Positions 13,873 through 14,248 of a stretch of 14,248 nucleotides of DNA are shown here, piece by piece. The stretch is from Comamonadaceae bacterium (GTDB lineage Bacteria > Pseudomonadota > Gammaproteobacteria > Burkholderiales > Burkholderiaceae_C): NCBI GenBank assembly GCA_947478935.1, contig CANJXV010000034.1, forward strand, positions 1 through 14,248, in the 5' to 3' direction. How positions within the stretch are numbered: position 1 is the first letter of the stretch; every line of letters begins with the position of its first letter. Position numbers and translations under genes: made by a program. The notes beneath the pieces are model-generated. The model saw nothing but the letters and a program-made list of their open reading frames with translations, was not told where the DNA came from and did no database searches.

Positions 13873-14248
13873 TCAGCCGCCGTGGATCTTCATCATTACG
13901 GGTACGATGAGCAAGGCCACGATGTTGATGATCTTGATCAAGGGGTTGACCGCAGGGCCCGCCGTGTCCTTGTAGGGATCGCCCACGGTGTCGCCAGTTA
14001 CAGCAGCTTTGTGGGTATCAGAACCTTTGCCGCCGTGGTGTCCGTCTTCGATGTATTTCTTGGCATTGTCCCAGGCACCGCCGCCGGTACACATGGAAAT
14101 AGCCACGAACAAACCGGTGACGATGGTACCCATCAACAAGCCGCCCAAAGCAGCCGGGCCGAGGACCAGGCCGACCACGATAGGTGCTACCACAGGCAAT
14201 AAGCTGGGGATCATCATTTCTTTGATGGCCGCTGTGGTCAACATGTCC
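13873..14248 (-). CDS. hppA: Membrane-bound proton-translocating pyrophosphatase, C-terminal part only
   Basis: About 125 C-terminal residues are visible; the gene continues past the window's right edge, and the ATG at 14244 is internal. M-PPases couple pyrophosphate hydrolysis to H+ (or Na+) pumping. Visible motifs: TTAAIKEMMIPSLLPVVAPI and a glycine-rich membrane helix, GGAWDNAKKYIEDG, then HKAAVTGDTVGDPYKDTAGPAVNPLIKIINIV. The last two contain the Asp and Lys residues that bind Mg-pyrophosphate. The protein ends after a final membrane helix. The residues that decide K+ dependence lie outside the window. A strong terminator follows. Confidence 0.96.
   Translation of the reverse strand, partial: DMLTTAAIKEMMIPSLLPVVAPIVVGLVLGPAALGGLLMGTIVTGLFVAISMCTGGGAWDNAKKYIEDGHHGGKGSDTHKAAVTGDTVGDPYKDTAGPAVNPLIKIINIVALLIVPVMMKIHGG

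Overview
The window reads as chromosomal DNA of a betaproteobacterium, most likely Burkholderiales and close to the Comamonadaceae. This is inferred from gene order and protein character, because no search could be run. The pointers are the dnaX-ybaB-recR cluster, the mltD / yafS-type methyltransferase / rnhA neighbourhood, moaA and moeA, a membrane pyrophosphatase gene (hppA), and GC-rich coding DNA with many TTG/GTG start candidates. It is mostly housekeeping DNA. I see no prophage, insertion sequence, CRISPR array, tRNA or rRNA.

Layout. Positions 1-852 (+) hold the 3' part of an unusual crotonase-family gene. It converges on 877-2541 (-), a protein of the 4-hydroxyphenylacetate hydroxylase / 4-hydroxybutyryl-CoA dehydratase superfamily. 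That gene is divergent from the replication/repair cluster dnaX (2636-4648), ybaB (4714-5037) and recR (5072-5662). recR ends in a hairpin terminator whose loop is its own stop codon. A small MAPEG-type membrane protein (5693-6112) follows and converges on mltD (6136-7587, -), a murein transglycosylase.

Between mltD and the methyltransferase gene (7749-8681) lies about 160 bp. In many proteobacteria glyoxalase II (gloB) sits here. What remains looks like the first codons of gloB followed by junk. The methyltransferase gene overlaps rnhA (8678-9124) by 4 bp. rnhA converges on a two-gene molybdenum cofactor block, moaA (10443-11600, -) then moeA (9126-10427, -). Divergent from moaA is a soluble histidine kinase with a degenerate receiver domain (about 11749-13080). 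It converges on a NarL/FixJ-type response regulator (13094-13717, -), its probable partner. The window ends in the 3' part of hppA (13873-14248, -), which has a clear terminator at 13787-13821.

Most notable: (1) dnaX carries a run of nine A exactly at the tau/gamma boundary, with stops close behind in both other frames, and a perfect 9-bp inverted repeat encloses the run; (2) the superfamily member at 877-2541 has the 4-hydroxybutyryl-CoA dehydratase architecture but appears to have lost two of four iron-sulfur ligands and both catalytic glutamates, and gained a Cys-rich tail; (3) the apparent gloB relic; (4) a kinase whose receiver lacks the phospho-acceptor Asp and the Lys.
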